Source: Bog-756 sp963699345
GTDB taxonomy: Bacteria > Actinomycetota > Acidimicrobiia > Acidimicrobiales > RAAP-2
Assembly: GCA_963699345.1 (NCBI GenBank)
Contig: CAVOTL010000005.1
Span: forward strand, 1,302,001 to 1,366,000
Direction: 5' to 3'
Length of the DNA: 64,000 bases
The number at the start of each line of letters is the position of its first letter. Position 1 is the stretch's first letter. Made by a program: the position numbers and the translations under genes. Positions 1 through 8,397 of the stretch are shown piece after piece. The notes under the pieces were generated by a model that saw only the letters and a program-made list of their open reading frames with translations, made no database searches and was not told where the DNA came from.

Positions 1-388
1 GCACCGTGCGCTTGAGCGTGTCGATGCAGTAGCGGGCCGCTTCGAACGCCTCGTGCCGGTGGGGGGTCGAGGCGACCACCAGGACGCTGGTCTCCCCCAC
101 CCCGAGGCGCCCCGACCGATGGACCAACGCCAGTCGGCCGATCGAGGGCCAGGTCCGGCGGGCGGACGCGGCCACCTCTGCGAGACGCGGCACCGCCTCC
201 TCGGTGAAGACCTCGTACTCGAGCGACGTCACCCCGGGGCGGCCTTCCGAGTGGTCGCGGACCACGCCGGAGAAGGTGACCACCGCGCCGCAGTCGGGCA
301 CGGTGGCCCAGGCGACGGCCCGTTCGACGGAGAGCGCCCCGTCGGTCACCTCGATCCAGTCGGTCGTGTCCTCGTCCGGAGGCGGCAC
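1..388 (-). CDS. moaE: Molybdopterin synthase catalytic subunit MoaE (3' end cut by window)
   Basis: Large subunit of molybdopterin synthase, which transfers sulfur from MoaD thiocarboxylate to precursor Z in cytoplasmic molybdenum cofactor synthesis. The 129 visible residues show the family core: a GAVVTFSGVVRDHSEG block, LEYEVF, then LVHRSGRLGVGE, a PHRHEAFEAARYCID block and LKRT, just before the conserved PIWK motif that lies outside the window. The GTG start at 388 is preceded by AAAGGA at good spacing and is the first start before the conserved fold. The next gene upstream on the same strand is a Mog/MoaB protein, and a molybdopterin oxidoreductase lies at 5264-6805, so the cofactor has an obvious local user. 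The identification is firm; only the C-terminus is missing. Confidence 0.93.
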   Translation of the reverse strand, partial: MPPPDEDTTDWIEVTDGALSVERAVAWATVPDCGAVVTFSGVVRDHSEGRPGVTSLEYEVFTEEAVPRLAEVAASARRTWPSIGRLALVHRSGRLGVGETSVLVVASTPHRHEAFEAARYCIDTLKRTV

Positions 389-516
389 TCGAGATCCTTT
401 CCCCGGCTGGCCCTGCGACCAGCTGTCGGGGCGGACGCCGGTCGTGCCCCATCATAGGAACCGACCCCGGTCGCGCCGGCGCCCGGGGGGGCGGCGGCCG
501 GGGACGGACATCTTCG

Positions 517-981
517 TCAGTGCGGGCGCTCCCCCCCGAGCAGGTCCAGTGCGTGGGGGACGACGTCGACGATGGCGCCGAGGCACTCGACGGCCCCCCG
601 GGGCGAACCGGGCAGATTGACGATCAGACTGGTCCCACGGGTGCCGGCCACGCCGCGCGACAGTCGACCCAGCGGGTTGGCGGACCGCATGGCCTCCGCC
701 AGCCCGGGAGCGAGCCGGTCGAGCACGGCCCGGGTCCCCTCGGGGGTGTGGTCGCCCGGCGAGAAGCCCGTACCCCCGGCCGTGGCGATCAACCCGTGGA
801 ACCCGTCCGACAGCGACCGCAGGGCCGCCGCCACGGAGTCGACGCCATCGGGGACGAACCCGACGGAAGACACCCGGAACCCCTGGCCCTCGAGGAAGGT
901 GGCGACCGCGGGACCCGTGGCGTCCTCCCGTTCACCGGTCGAGACCGAGTCGGAAACCGTCAGCACCTTGGCCTCATGCAC
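517..981 (-). CDS. mog: Molybdopterin adenylyltransferase family protein (MogA/MoaB)
   Basis: Protein of 154 residues of the MogA/MoaB family, which adenylylates molybdopterin before metal insertion. Motifs seen are the N-terminal VLTVSDSVSTGEREDATGP block, the central LIATAGGTGFSPGDHTPE (the TGGTG / D..PE nucleotide-binding signature) and the C-terminal SLIVNLPGSP loop. The GTG at 981 is chosen because the family starts directly with the first strand; longer reading would run into the divergent ABC gene at 1061. The Shine-Dalgarno sequence is weak. It precedes moaE with a 128-base gap, and together they form a short cofactor group. MogA and MoaB cannot be separated confidently by eye. Confidence 0.9.
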   Translation of the reverse strand: MHEAKVLTVSDSVSTGEREDATGPAVATFLEGQGFRVSSVGFVPDGVDSVAAALRSLSDGFHGLIATAGGTGFSPGDHTPEGTRAVLDRLAPGLAEAMRSANPLGRLSRGVAGTRGTSLIVNLPGSPRGAVECLGAIVDVVPHALDLLGGERPH

Positions 982-1060
982 CGGCCCACGGTACCGGCGG
1001 ACGGGCCGGATCCGCCCGGGGCGCGGTTGAACGCCGGGGCGCCCGTGGCACAGTGGGTCG

Positions 1061-1873
1061 ATGGGCATCGTGCACCGACGGGACGCGGTGCCGACCACCG
1101 ACCGATCGGACGACGGCCACCCCGTGACGGGTGACGGGTCCGGTGCTCCGGGCGGCGGCACCGACGGTCTCGCGGTGGTGGGGCGGGGCCTGGCCCACAG
1201 CTATGCCGGACCTTCCGGAGAGGTGCCGGTGCTGATCGGCGCCACCTTCGCCGTCCCCCGTGACGGCTACGCCGCCCTGGTCGGGCCCTCCGGGGCCGGC
1301 AAGACCACGCTCCTCTCCCTCATCGGCGGGCTCGAACGGGTCCAGACCGGGACGCTGGAGGTGGGGGGAAGGGACGTGGCGACCCTCGAAGGCGACGAAC
1401 TCGCCGCCTACCGCCGCACCACCGTGGGGTTCATCTTCCAGAATTTCGGTCTGCTCGAGGCGCTCACGGCGTCGGAGAACGTCGAACTCGCCGCCATGCT
1501 GGCCGGGGAGCGGACCCCGGTCCGACGGCGGCGGACCGCCGAGTTGCTCGACGCCGTCGGCATGACCCCGCGGGCGGCCCACCGGCCCGGGGCCCTGTCG
1601 GGTGGCGAGCGCCAACGGGTGGCGATCGCCCGGGCCCTGGTCAACTCGCCCCGGCTCATCCTCGCCGACGAGCCCACGGGCAACCTCGATGCCGACACCT
1701 CCGACGAGGTCATGCAATTGCTCGAGTCACTCCGGCGGGACCACGGCTGCACGCTGATGGTGGTCACCCACGACCGGGCCCTGGCGGCCCGGGCGTCCCA
1801 GCGGCTGGCGCTGGATCGCGGGGGGATCACGTCGGCCGACACCGCGGGCACCGGTTCGACGACCGTCCCATGA
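1061..1873 (+). CDS. ABC transporter ATP-binding protein, LolD/MacB type
   Basis: ATPase of 270 residues. Walker A GPSGAGKTT is at about 75-83, the Q-loop at FQNFGLLEALTASENV (126-141), the signature SGGERQR at 180-186, Walker B LILADEPTGNLD at 199-210 and the switch histidine in VVTHD. The GLLEALTASENV stretch and the TGNLD box are typical of the LolD/MacB/FtsE group that works with FtsX-like permeases rather than importers. The first 40 residues are a low-complexity extension, so the true start may lie further in. The gene overlaps the permease by 4 bases (ATGA at 1870), and the two surely act as one membrane complex. The substrate cannot be told from sequence. Confidence 0.93.
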   Translation: MGIVHRRDAVPTTDRSDDGHPVTGDGSGAPGGGTDGLAVVGRGLAHSYAGPSGEVPVLIGATFAVPRDGYAALVGPSGAGKTTLLSLIGGLERVQTGTLEVGGRDVATLEGDELAAYRRTTVGFIFQNFGLLEALTASENVELAAMLAGERTPVRRRRTAELLDAVGMTPRAAHRPGALSGGERQRVAIARALVNSPRLILADEPTGNLDADTSDEVMQLLESLRRDHGCTLMVVTHDRALAARASQRLALDRGGITSADTAGTGSTTVP

Positions 1874-3198
1874 GCTGGGCCGACGCCTACCGACTGGCGG
1901 CCCGCAGTGTGCTGCGACGGCCGGGGCGGGCGGCCCTCACCGTGGTCGCCGTAGCCCTGGCCGCCGCCCTGTTCACCGCCATGCTGACCATGGCGGCGAC
2001 GGCCCAGGGTCGCGTGCTGAACCAGCTGGCCAAAGGGGGGCCGCTGGCCGGCATCCAGGTGGCGGCCGCCGCCCCGGACCCGTCCCAGGTAGGTGTCGAC
2101 AACCCAACCCGGGGGGCTCCCCGGCCCATCGACGAGGACGCCCTGGAACGGATCTCGCACATCCGGGGGGTGGACGTGGTGCTGCCCGTCGTGACCGCCC
2201 AGTCCCTGGTCGCGTGGCCGGACCACACGGCGACGGGGGGAGATGTCGTGGGACCGAACGACTCCGGCAGCGTGGTGTTCGACCAGCTGGTGGGCGTCGA
2301 CCTGTCGCGCCTCGGTGACTTCCCCGTGACCCTGTCGGCCGGACGGTTCCCGTCCCCGGGCTCGGTGACGGAGGTCGACGTCACGCCGGTTCTCCTCGCC
2401 CGTTACGGGATCACCGGCACCCGGACCCGGTCGGTCATCGGATCCCAGGTCATCCTCGGCGCCCCGCGGGGCTTCCGCAGCTCCGACGGGTCACCGGTGT
2501 TCCGCAGCCGATGGACGAAGGCGACGATCGTCGGCGTGGTCACCCAACAGGTGGGATCCGGCGGGATCCTGGCCTCCCTCAGCCTCGTCCAGGCCGACCA
2601 GCGGTGGACGGCGGCGGGTGACCCGAGCGTCGACCCGGACGCCGTCGGCTCGCCCTACGCCGGGCTGTTCGTCATCGCCCGGGGGCTCGATGACGTTCCG
2701 ACGGTCCGCGCCGCCATCGAGGCGGTGGGGTACTCGACGAGCGCGCCCGAGAACCTCATCGCCACCGTCGATCGCTACGTCCACGTGGTCGAGATCGTGC
2801 TGACCGGGATCGGGGTCATCGCCCTCGCCATCGCGTCGCTCGGCATCACCAACGCCCTGCTGGCCGCCGTGCGGGAACGGCGTCGGGAGATCGGCATCCT
2901 GAAGGCCGTCGGTGCCCGTGACCGGGACGTGCTGCGGTCCTTCCTCATCGAAGCCGGGGTGATGGGGGCCATCGGCGGCATCATCGGGACCGTCCTCGGG
3001 TTGGCGTTGGCCCGCCTGGTGGCCGGCATCGTGGACGGCTACCTCACGAGCCAGGGCCTGGCCGGTGTCCACGTCTCGACTCCGTATCTGCTGGCGTTGG
3101 CCACGGTCGCCGGGTCCACGGCCCTGGCGGTGGGGGCCGGCGTCCTGCCCGCCCGGCGGGCGGCGCGCCTCCCCGCCCGGGAGGCGGTGGAGCTGTGA
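1870..3198 (+). CDS. FtsX/MacB-family ABC transporter permease
   Basis: Membrane protein of 442 residues with the MacB/FtsX layout: one transmembrane helix near 20-45, a large extracytoplasmic domain (about 46-300), then three helices near 305-335, 360-390 and 400-430. The conserved cytoplasmic segment ERRREIGILKAVGAR follows the second helix, as in this family. Start ATG overlaps the ATPase stop by 4 bases, and the stop overlaps the GTG of the lipoprotein gene (GTGA at 3195). Such exporters act as mechanotransmitters that move lipids, peptides or lipoproteins away from the membrane; the neighbouring lipoprotein is a possible partner (inference). Confidence 0.92.
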   Translation: MSWADAYRLAARSVLRRPGRAALTVVAVALAAALFTAMLTMAATAQGRVLNQLAKGGPLAGIQVAAAAPDPSQVGVDNPTRGAPRPIDEDALERISHIRGVDVVLPVVTAQSLVAWPDHTATGGDVVGPNDSGSVVFDQLVGVDLSRLGDFPVTLSAGRFPSPGSVTEVDVTPVLLARYGITGTRTRSVIGSQVILGAPRGFRSSDGSPVFRSRWTKATIVGVVTQQVGSGGILASLSLVQADQRWTAAGDPSVDPDAVGSPYAGLFVIARGLDDVPTVRAAIEAVGYSTSAPENLIATVDRYVHVVEIVLTGIGVIALAIASLGITNALLAAVRERRREIGILKAVGARDRDVLRSFLIEAGVMGAIGGIIGTVLGLALARLVAGIVDGYLTSQGLAGVHVSTPYLLALATVAGSTALAVGAGVLPARRAARLPAREAVEL

Positions 3199-3953
3199 CC
3201 GGCGTCCGGCGGGTCCGGCTGACGGTGGCGGCGGCGGTCGTCGCGACGCTGCTGACCGGGTGCGGCTCGGCCGTCACCCGGCCCGCGCCGACCTCCGATC
3301 CGAGCGGCCCCCGGACCACCTACGTCGCCGTGGGTGGGAGCGATGCCATCGGGTACGGCACCGACGACCCGCTGGTGGACGCCTGGACCCAGCAGTTCTT
3401 CCGACACTCGCTCCCCCTGGGCACGGTATTCGTCAACGCCGCGGAGCCCGGGGCGACCGTGGCGGAGGCGATCACCGACCAGGTCCCCCTCGCGATCTCC
3501 TCCCGGGCCACCGTCGTCACGGTGTGGCTGGTCGCGGCGGACCTCTTCGACGGGACCCCGGCGTCGACCTACGGGAGCGAACTGCTGCAGCTGCTCACCT
3601 CGCTGCGCGGGCACGGTGCGACGGTCCTGGTCGGGAATGCGCCACCCCTCGGTCAGCTGCCCGGCTATCCGGCCTGTCGCAACGGTGCCTCCCGCCTGGG
3701 TCGGGGCGAACCCTGCCCCCCGGTGCTGCCCACCCCGGCGGCGCTGGCCGCCTACGACCAGGTGATCGCCGCGGACGCGGCCCGCACCGGGGCGATCCTG
3801 GTCGACCTCCAGGGGGCTGTCGCCGCGTCGGTCGCCCATGGGGGTCCGCCGTTCCTCGATCCGTCCGGTGCCGACCTGTCGACGGCGGGGAGCACCCTCG
3901 TCGCCCGGTCGTTCTCCGGAGCGCTGCCCACCGGCTCCGGTCACACGGCCTGA
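3195..3953 (+). CDS. Putative SGNH-like lipoprotein with altered catalytic dyad
   Basis: Protein of 252 residues with a signal peptide and lipobox LLTGC (Cys at about 23), so probably lipid-anchored outside the cell. The mature part looks like an SGNH/GDSL hydrolase: block I is VGGSDAIGYG, a central VLVGNAPPLG resembles block III, and a C-terminal SGADLSTAG aligns with the DxxHPSTAG block V. The nucleophile serine is kept, but the Asp and His of block V appear as Ser and Asp, so catalysis is doubtful. GTG start overlaps the permease stop (GTGA), which places it in the ABC operon. Its 3' end overlaps the convergent methyltransferase gene by 13 bases. Family assignment is moderate. Confidence 0.7.
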   Translation: MTGVRRVRLTVAAAVVATLLTGCGSAVTRPAPTSDPSGPRTTYVAVGGSDAIGYGTDDPLVDAWTQQFFRHSLPLGTVFVNAAEPGATVAEAITDQVPLAISSRATVVTVWLVAADLFDGTPASTYGSELLQLLTSLRGHGATVLVGNAPPLGQLPGYPACRNGASRLGRGEPCPPVLPTPAALAAYDQVIAADAARTGAILVDLQGAVAASVAHGGPPFLDPSGADLSTAGSTLVARSFSGALPTGSGHTA

Positions 3954-4669
3954 AGCACGACCACGGACCGGTCCCCCACTTCGTCGGTGCTCACCAGGTG
4001 GAACCCGGCCGCCTCGGCCAGGGCACCGACGGCGTCGGCTCCGACCACGACCCACGGGAACCATCGGCTCACGGAATGGTGGGTCTCCCACCGTCGCACC
4101 TCGCGTCGGGCCCCGGACAGTCGACTCTCGACGTCGGCGACGATGCGACCCCTCGGATGCAGCAGCTGGCGCACCCGCTGGAGCAGCCGCACCGGATTGC
4201 CGCCGATGCCGATGTTGCCGTCCGCCAGCAGGGCGTGCGTCCAGGTGGTGGCGTCCGGCATCGGAGCGAAGACGTCGTGGTGGATGGCCTGGCCACCCCG
4301 ACGCAGGGTCATCTCCACGGCGGCCGCCGACACGTCCACGCCGAGCGAGGGCACCCCTCTCCGGGCCAGGGCGGTCGTCAGCCTCCCGGGCCCGCACCCG
4401 ACATCGACGGTGGGACCCGTGCAACGTTCGAGGAGGGCCTCGTCCACCGCGCGGTCCACCCGGGTCGAGGCATCGCCTCCCAGCCATCGGCCGATGGTGA
4501 GGGGCAGCCGGGCACCGTCGGACGTGAAGATCCAGCAGTGCTCCCCGGTGGCGATGCGTTGGTAGAGGGCATCGGTTCCCACCACGTGGCGGAGGGGCAC
4601 GGGGACCGGGTCGTGCGTGCACCCGACCGGGTCCGAACCGCATCGCCGGCTGTCCGGACACAGCGTCAC
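3941..4669 (-). CDS. Class I SAM-dependent methyltransferase
   Basis: Protein of 242 residues with SAM-binding motif I as VDVGCGPGRLT at about 88-98, the acidic end of strand 2 as GVDVS, and a motif II/III-like DVFAPMPD...HALLADGNIGIGG. The GNIGIGGNP stretch suggests binding of a phosphate or polar head group, but the substrate is unknown. GTG start at 4669 forms a GTGA overlap with the stop of the upstream membrane protein. The order on the minus strand is molybdopterin oxidoreductase, membrane protein, methyltransferase, all touching, so they are likely one transcript. The 3' end overlaps the convergent lipoprotein gene by 13 bases. Confidence 0.85.
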   Translation of the reverse strand: MTLCPDSRRCGSDPVGCTHDPVPVPLRHVVGTDALYQRIATGEHCWIFTSDGARLPLTIGRWLGGDASTRVDRAVDEALLERCTGPTVDVGCGPGRLTTALARRGVPSLGVDVSAAAVEMTLRRGGQAIHHDVFAPMPDATTWTHALLADGNIGIGGNPVRLLQRVRQLLHPRGRIVADVESRLSGARREVRRWETHHSVSRWFPWVVVGADAVGALAEAAGFHLVSTDEVGDRSVVVLQAV

Positions 4670-5262
4670 CACGGCACTCCTCCTTCGTCGGCGCCCGGGA
4701 CCCCGGGGGCGGGCTCCTCCTCCGGCGACCCGACCCGGGCGTCCGTCACGGGCCGGCCCGTCCGACGGCGCACCCGCAGCGTGGCGGCGGCGTAGGCGAT
4801 CGCGCTCACCGCGTAGAAGGTGCCGGTGAGGAGGAGCCACCTGCCGAGGAAGGGCTGCTGGGTGAGCCCTGTCGCCCGGAGATACGAGGCGGAACCCTGC
4901 CGGATGATCCCCGGGAAGAACAGCAGGAACAGGAGGCCACTGGCCATGGTCGGGAGCCGCAGGTAGTTGCGGGGCGACACCGACGGGGACGCCTGGGGTG
5001 CCCGACCGGTGACGGCTCGCCAACCGGCTCCGAGTGACCGGTCGGCCAGTGCGTAGAACGGGAACAGGACGAGGTCGTGGAGCACGATGGCGCCGAGGAA
5101 CCACACGATGATCGACTGCCACCAGACCCGGTCGTTCCACAGCGAGTGGACTCCCAACAGGCTGATCACGTAGCCGACCAGGGCGAAACTGGCCAACAGC
5201 GACAGCAGGTGGAGCGGATGGGCGCCGTAGCGGTGCTTGGCCCGGGCGACGGTCGTGCCCAT
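4666..5262 (-). CDS. Conserved integral membrane protein, function unknown
   Basis: Protein of 198 residues with about four hydrophobic helices (near 20-40, 48-70, 106-122 and 140-160) and a charged, proline-rich tail after residue 165. HDLVLFPFYALADR at the end of helix 2 is a recognisable feature of small actinobacterial membrane proteins of unknown role. ATG start at 5262 lies only one base from the stop of the oxidoreductase, and the stop overlaps the next GTG. Translational coupling suggests it assists the membrane-bound oxidoreductase or the methyltransferase, but no catalytic motif is visible. Confidence 0.75.
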   Translation of the reverse strand: MGTTVARAKHRYGAHPLHLLSLLASFALVGYVISLLGVHSLWNDRVWWQSIIVWFLGAIVLHDLVLFPFYALADRSLGAGWRAVTGRAPQASPSVSPRNYLRLPTMASGLLFLLFFPGIIRQGSASYLRATGLTQQPFLGRWLLLTGTFYAVSAIAYAAATLRVRRRTGRPVTDARVGSPEEEPAPGVPGADEGGVPW

Positions 5263-5263
5263 C

Positions 5264-6805
5264 TCAGCGGACGAACTCGATCGAACGCACCCACTTCGTG
5301 CAGTGGACGCCGGGCAGCGCCGGCACGATCACCCGGGCCGGGAACCCGTGGTCGGGCGAGAGGTCGACGCCGTTGACGCAGAGGGCGAGCAGGGCGTCGG
5401 GATCGAGCACCTGGTTCTGCTGGAGCCACGCCTCGCTGAAGCCGCCGCCCCCTTCGAGCGACTGCACGTGCGCCTTCGCCGGGTGCGGTACGCCGGCCAG
5501 GTCGGCCAGGTCGGCCAGTCGGACGCCGGTCCACCGCTGGGTGGTGGACCACCCTTCGACGCAGGCGATCGGCAGGTCGGCCGTGTGCTGGGGCATCGCC
5601 ATGAGCGTCGACCGGTCCAACGTGACCTCACCGGGTCCGCCGGACAGCGACAGCCGCCACGAGGGGCCGGTCGTCGACGGGTCGATCGACGCGGCCGTGG
5701 CCGTCTTGTTGACCTGGAAGTCGTTCGGGCCGTCGCCGTACGAGCGACCCCGGGGGATGAGCAGGGCGGCCTCCCGGGCCACGCCACCGATGCTCTGCCC
5801 CACGGTGAGAACGGCGACGAGCAGAGACCCTCCGCCCACCACGGCCAGGGCGCCCCGGCGGCTCAGCGTGGGCGGCGCCGGGTCCGTCGGCACCAGACCG
5901 TCGACGTCGGGCGCCTCCGGCTCCGTCTCGGACAGCGGCGTCCGCAGTTCGCGTCGCAGCGAGCGGGAGCGCAGGCTCCGCACCATGGTGGGGAACTTGA
6001 GCGCCACGTGGACCACGAATCCGGTCATGAAGACCCAGGCCCCGAAGTAGTGGGCGGTGTAGAAGTTGAATCCGAACAGGTAGTCATACTGGATGTTCAG
6101 GATCCCGGTCGCCATCTCGAAGACGATGCCCCCCACGATCATGACGAGGGACAACCGCTCGAGCAGCTCCGCCACCGAACGCAGCGGGGGCCAGGTGAAC
6201 AGCTTCGGCATGACCGACCACAGCTTCGCCAGCACCACCGGGACCAGGATCAGCCCGAGTGAGACGTGGAGACCCTCGGTCACCTGGAAGAGCCACGCCG
6301 GCCGGGTCGGCCAGTTGAAGAACGGCAGATGCAGGAAGCCGACGTTGCCCGGTATCGACTGGTGCAGCCGGGGGCCGTAGGCGATGTAGTCGAGCAGTCC
6401 GGTCAACGCCACCAGCGGAAGGGAGATCAGCAGGAGGAACCCGAAGACGGACGTCAGCCAGGGCCCCCGGAGCGGGCTCCGGAAGGCGCGAGTCGTCGGA
6501 AGGCCGGGCGGTCGGTGGGTGGCGACCGACCGCCACAGCCGTTCGGGGAACCCGAAGTGGTCGTCGGTGACCACGACACCGTCGTCACGGGTCGCGTCGT
6601 CGGCCGGCATCTCGTCGGCCGGCATGTCGTCGGCCGGCATGTCGTCCGTCGGCCCCGCACCGGTTGGCCCGGCGGGGCTCACCGACGGTGGTCGCCCTTC
6701 CCCTTCCGGACCGCCCTCCGGTGACGCGCCGGACCCGTCCACCGTCACCCGGGCACCGGGTCGACGTCGGCGGCGCGCGTCGAATCCACGGGGTCCATGC
6801 ACCAC
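5264..6805 (-). CDS. Cytochrome b-like / sulfite oxidase-type molybdopterin oxidoreductase fusion
   Basis: Protein of 513 residues with two parts. Residues about 115-275 form a four-to-five-helix membrane domain with histidines placed for b-type haem (in FLHLPFF, TEGLHVSLG, TAHYFGAW, VVHVALK). Residues about 355-513 form a sulfite oxidase-fold molybdopterin domain; Cys415 in LPIACVEGWS is the expected Mo ligand, and HGFPARVIVP and GVHCTKWV are family blocks. Between them TLSRRGAL followed by a hydrophobic stretch (316-340) resembles an internal Tat signal anchor. This suggests the Mo domain folds with cofactor inside and is then exported while electrons pass to the membrane haem. The first 80 residues are low-complexity and hold a 5-residue tandem repeat; a downstream start such as the GTG at residue 20 is possible. 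The natural substrate is unknown. Confidence 0.88.
   Translation of the reverse strand: MVHGPRGFDARRRRRPGARVTVDGSGASPEGGPEGEGRPPSVSPAGPTGAGPTDDMPADDMPADEMPADDATRDDGVVVTDDHFGFPERLWRSVATHRPPGLPTTRAFRSPLRGPWLTSVFGFLLLISLPLVALTGLLDYIAYGPRLHQSIPGNVGFLHLPFFNWPTRPAWLFQVTEGLHVSLGLILVPVVLAKLWSVMPKLFTWPPLRSVAELLERLSLVMIVGGIVFEMATGILNIQYDYLFGFNFYTAHYFGAWVFMTGFVVHVALKFPTMVRSLRSRSLRRELRTPLSETEPEAPDVDGLVPTDPAPPTLSRRGALAVVGGGSLLVAVLTVGQSIGGVAREAALLIPRGRSYGDGPNDFQVNKTATAASIDPSTTGPSWRLSLSGGPGEVTLDRSTLMAMPQHTADLPIACVEGWSTTQRWTGVRLADLADLAGVPHPAKAHVQSLEGGGGFSEAWLQQNQVLDPDALLALCVNGVDLSPDHGFPARVIVPALPGVHCTKWVRSIEFVR
6597..6641. repeat. Three perfect 15-bp tandem repeats inside a coding region
   Basis: The unit TCGTCGGCCGGCATS occurs three times in a row, with a partial fourth, and encodes the acidic pentapeptide series D-D/E-M-P-A in the disordered N-terminus of the molybdopterin oxidoreductase. 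Because the unit is a multiple of three, copy-number change would keep the frame. Confidence 0.9.
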
Positions 6806-6974
6806 AGTCCCGGTTCGCCACGAAGCGTTACACGGTGTCGCAGCTCGGGCACCCGCTCTCGGTCCTCTCCGTGATCTCCATCCAAGGTGATTCGTAGTCG
6901 ACCGGTCCGACGGATCACCCCGATCGGGACTCGAGGCCAGCCGTTCCGCTCGGGACCGCGGGTACTGTGCCCGG

Positions 6975-8384
6975 GTGCAGCTCGATCCGAACGCTCTCCC
7001 GGCACGGGAGGGATCCGAACGGACGGACGGGATGTCGTGGCTCCGACGCTACCGGGCCGACCTCGTCTGGACCGGCATCATCTGCATCGTCGGGGTGACC
7101 GCCTTCGTGGTCCCCCACCGGCACCTGTCGTGGCTCACCCCCCTGGTGCCCCAGAATCCGGCCCAGGAGCATCCCCTGGCCGGAACGGCGCCGATCCTCG
7201 GGATCTGGCTCCCCCACGGCAACTGGTCGACGGCCGCCGCCGTCGTCCTCGCCATCGCCGTGGTCGCGTGGGGCCCGAGGGTCGCCCGCCGCCTCCCCTG
7301 GCGGCCCCTCGTCCTCGTGGTGTGGTCCGTCGCCTTCCTCTGGACGGTGGCGCTGACCCTGATCGACGGCATCCGACGGGGATGGGTGGGCCGCATGAAC
7401 GGCACCGGCGGCTATCTGGCCCAGCTCCCCCACGGTGGGAGTGTCCACTCGCTCGTCCAGGGGTTCGCGGCGCACATCCCCGCCAACTCGCCCACTCCGT
7501 GGGACATCTCCATCGCCGGTGACCCACCGGGGGCGCTGCTCACCTTCTTCGGGCTCGACCGACTGGGGCTCGGTGGCCCCTGGTGGGCGAGCGCACTGTG
7601 TGTCGTGGTGGGTTCGAGCTCGGCGGCCGCGGTGCTCGTGGCGGTCCGGGCGCTCGGCGACGAGGCGCTGGCACGACGGGCGGCCCCCTTCGTCGCGATC
7701 GCCCCGCTGGCCGTCTGGGTCGGCGTCTCGGCCGACGGCTACTTCGCAGGGGTCGCCGCCTGGGGACTGGCCCTGCTGGCGGTGGCGGCCGGCCGCACCA
7801 CGGCCCGTCCCCTGCCGGTCGCCGTGGCCGCCGGCCTCCTGCTCGGATGGAGCGTGTACCTCGACTACGGGCTGATCCTCCTCGCCGTCCCCGCCGTCGC
7901 CATCCTCCTCGTCAACCGCACCGTCCGACCGGCGGCCGGGACGCTCGTCGGCGCCCTCGTCGTCGCGGCGTCGTTCACCGCCCTCGGGTTCTGGTGGCTG
8001 CACGGCCTGTCGCTCCTGCGGCAGCGCTACTGGGCCGGCATCGCCGGGGCCCGCCCATACGACTACTGGGTCTGGGCCAATCTCGTCTCGTTGACCTGTG
8101 CCATCGGCATCCCGGCGGCCGTCGGGCTGCGCCGGGCCTTCGACCGCGACGCGCTCCGGCGCCGGGCGGGCCTGCACGTGCTGCTCGTGGCCTTCGTCGT
8201 GGTGGTCGTGCTGGCCGACCTGAGCGGTCTGAGCAAGGCCGAGACCGAGCGCATCTGGCTGCCGTTCGCCGTATGGCTGGTGGCGGCCGCCGCCCTCCTC
8301 CCACCCAGGTGCCACCGGCTGTCACTCGTCGTCCAGGCGGTGGGGGCGATCCTCATCAACAGCCTCCTCCTCACCAACTGGTAG
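6975..8384 (+). CDS. Polytopic membrane protein, probable GT-C type glycosyltransferase
   Basis: Protein of 469 residues with about ten to twelve hydrophobic helices. The extracytoplasmic loop between the early helices holds SIAGDPPGALLTFFGLDRLG, like the H/D-PPG motif of GT-C mannosyl- and arabinosyltransferases, and a late SGLSKAETERIWLPF segment matches the conserved region before the last helices in actinobacterial relatives. This points to a polyprenyl-phosphate-sugar-dependent transferase; donor and acceptor are unknown. The GTG at 6975 gives the longest form, but ATG at 7032 follows a GGACGGACGGG stretch and may be the true start. It faces a GT2 synthase and sugar epimerase gene group, consistent with cell-surface glycan assembly. 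Confidence 0.65.
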   Translation: MQLDPNALPAREGSERTDGMSWLRRYRADLVWTGIICIVGVTAFVVPHRHLSWLTPLVPQNPAQEHPLAGTAPILGIWLPHGNWSTAAAVVLAIAVVAWGPRVARRLPWRPLVLVVWSVAFLWTVALTLIDGIRRGWVGRMNGTGGYLAQLPHGGSVHSLVQGFAAHIPANSPTPWDISIAGDPPGALLTFFGLDRLGLGGPWWASALCVVVGSSSAAAVLVAVRALGDEALARRAAPFVAIAPLAVWVGVSADGYFAGVAAWGLALLAVAAGRTTARPLPVAVAAGLLLGWSVYLDYGLILLAVPAVAILLVNRTVRPAAGTLVGALVVAASFTALGFWWLHGLSLLRQRYWAGIAGARPYDYWVWANLVSLTCAIGIPAAVGLRRAFDRDALRRRAGLHVLLVAFVVVVVLADLSGLSKAETERIWLPFAVWLVAAAALLPPRCHRLSLVVQAVGAILINSLLLTNW

Positions 8385-8397
8385 CGACCCGTGGCCG

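Noticed and set aside
3065..4795. Long plus-strand open frame of 576 codons
   Set aside because: It overlaps three genes with clear motifs and its composition is the Arg/Pro/Gly-rich type of out-of-frame high-GC DNA.
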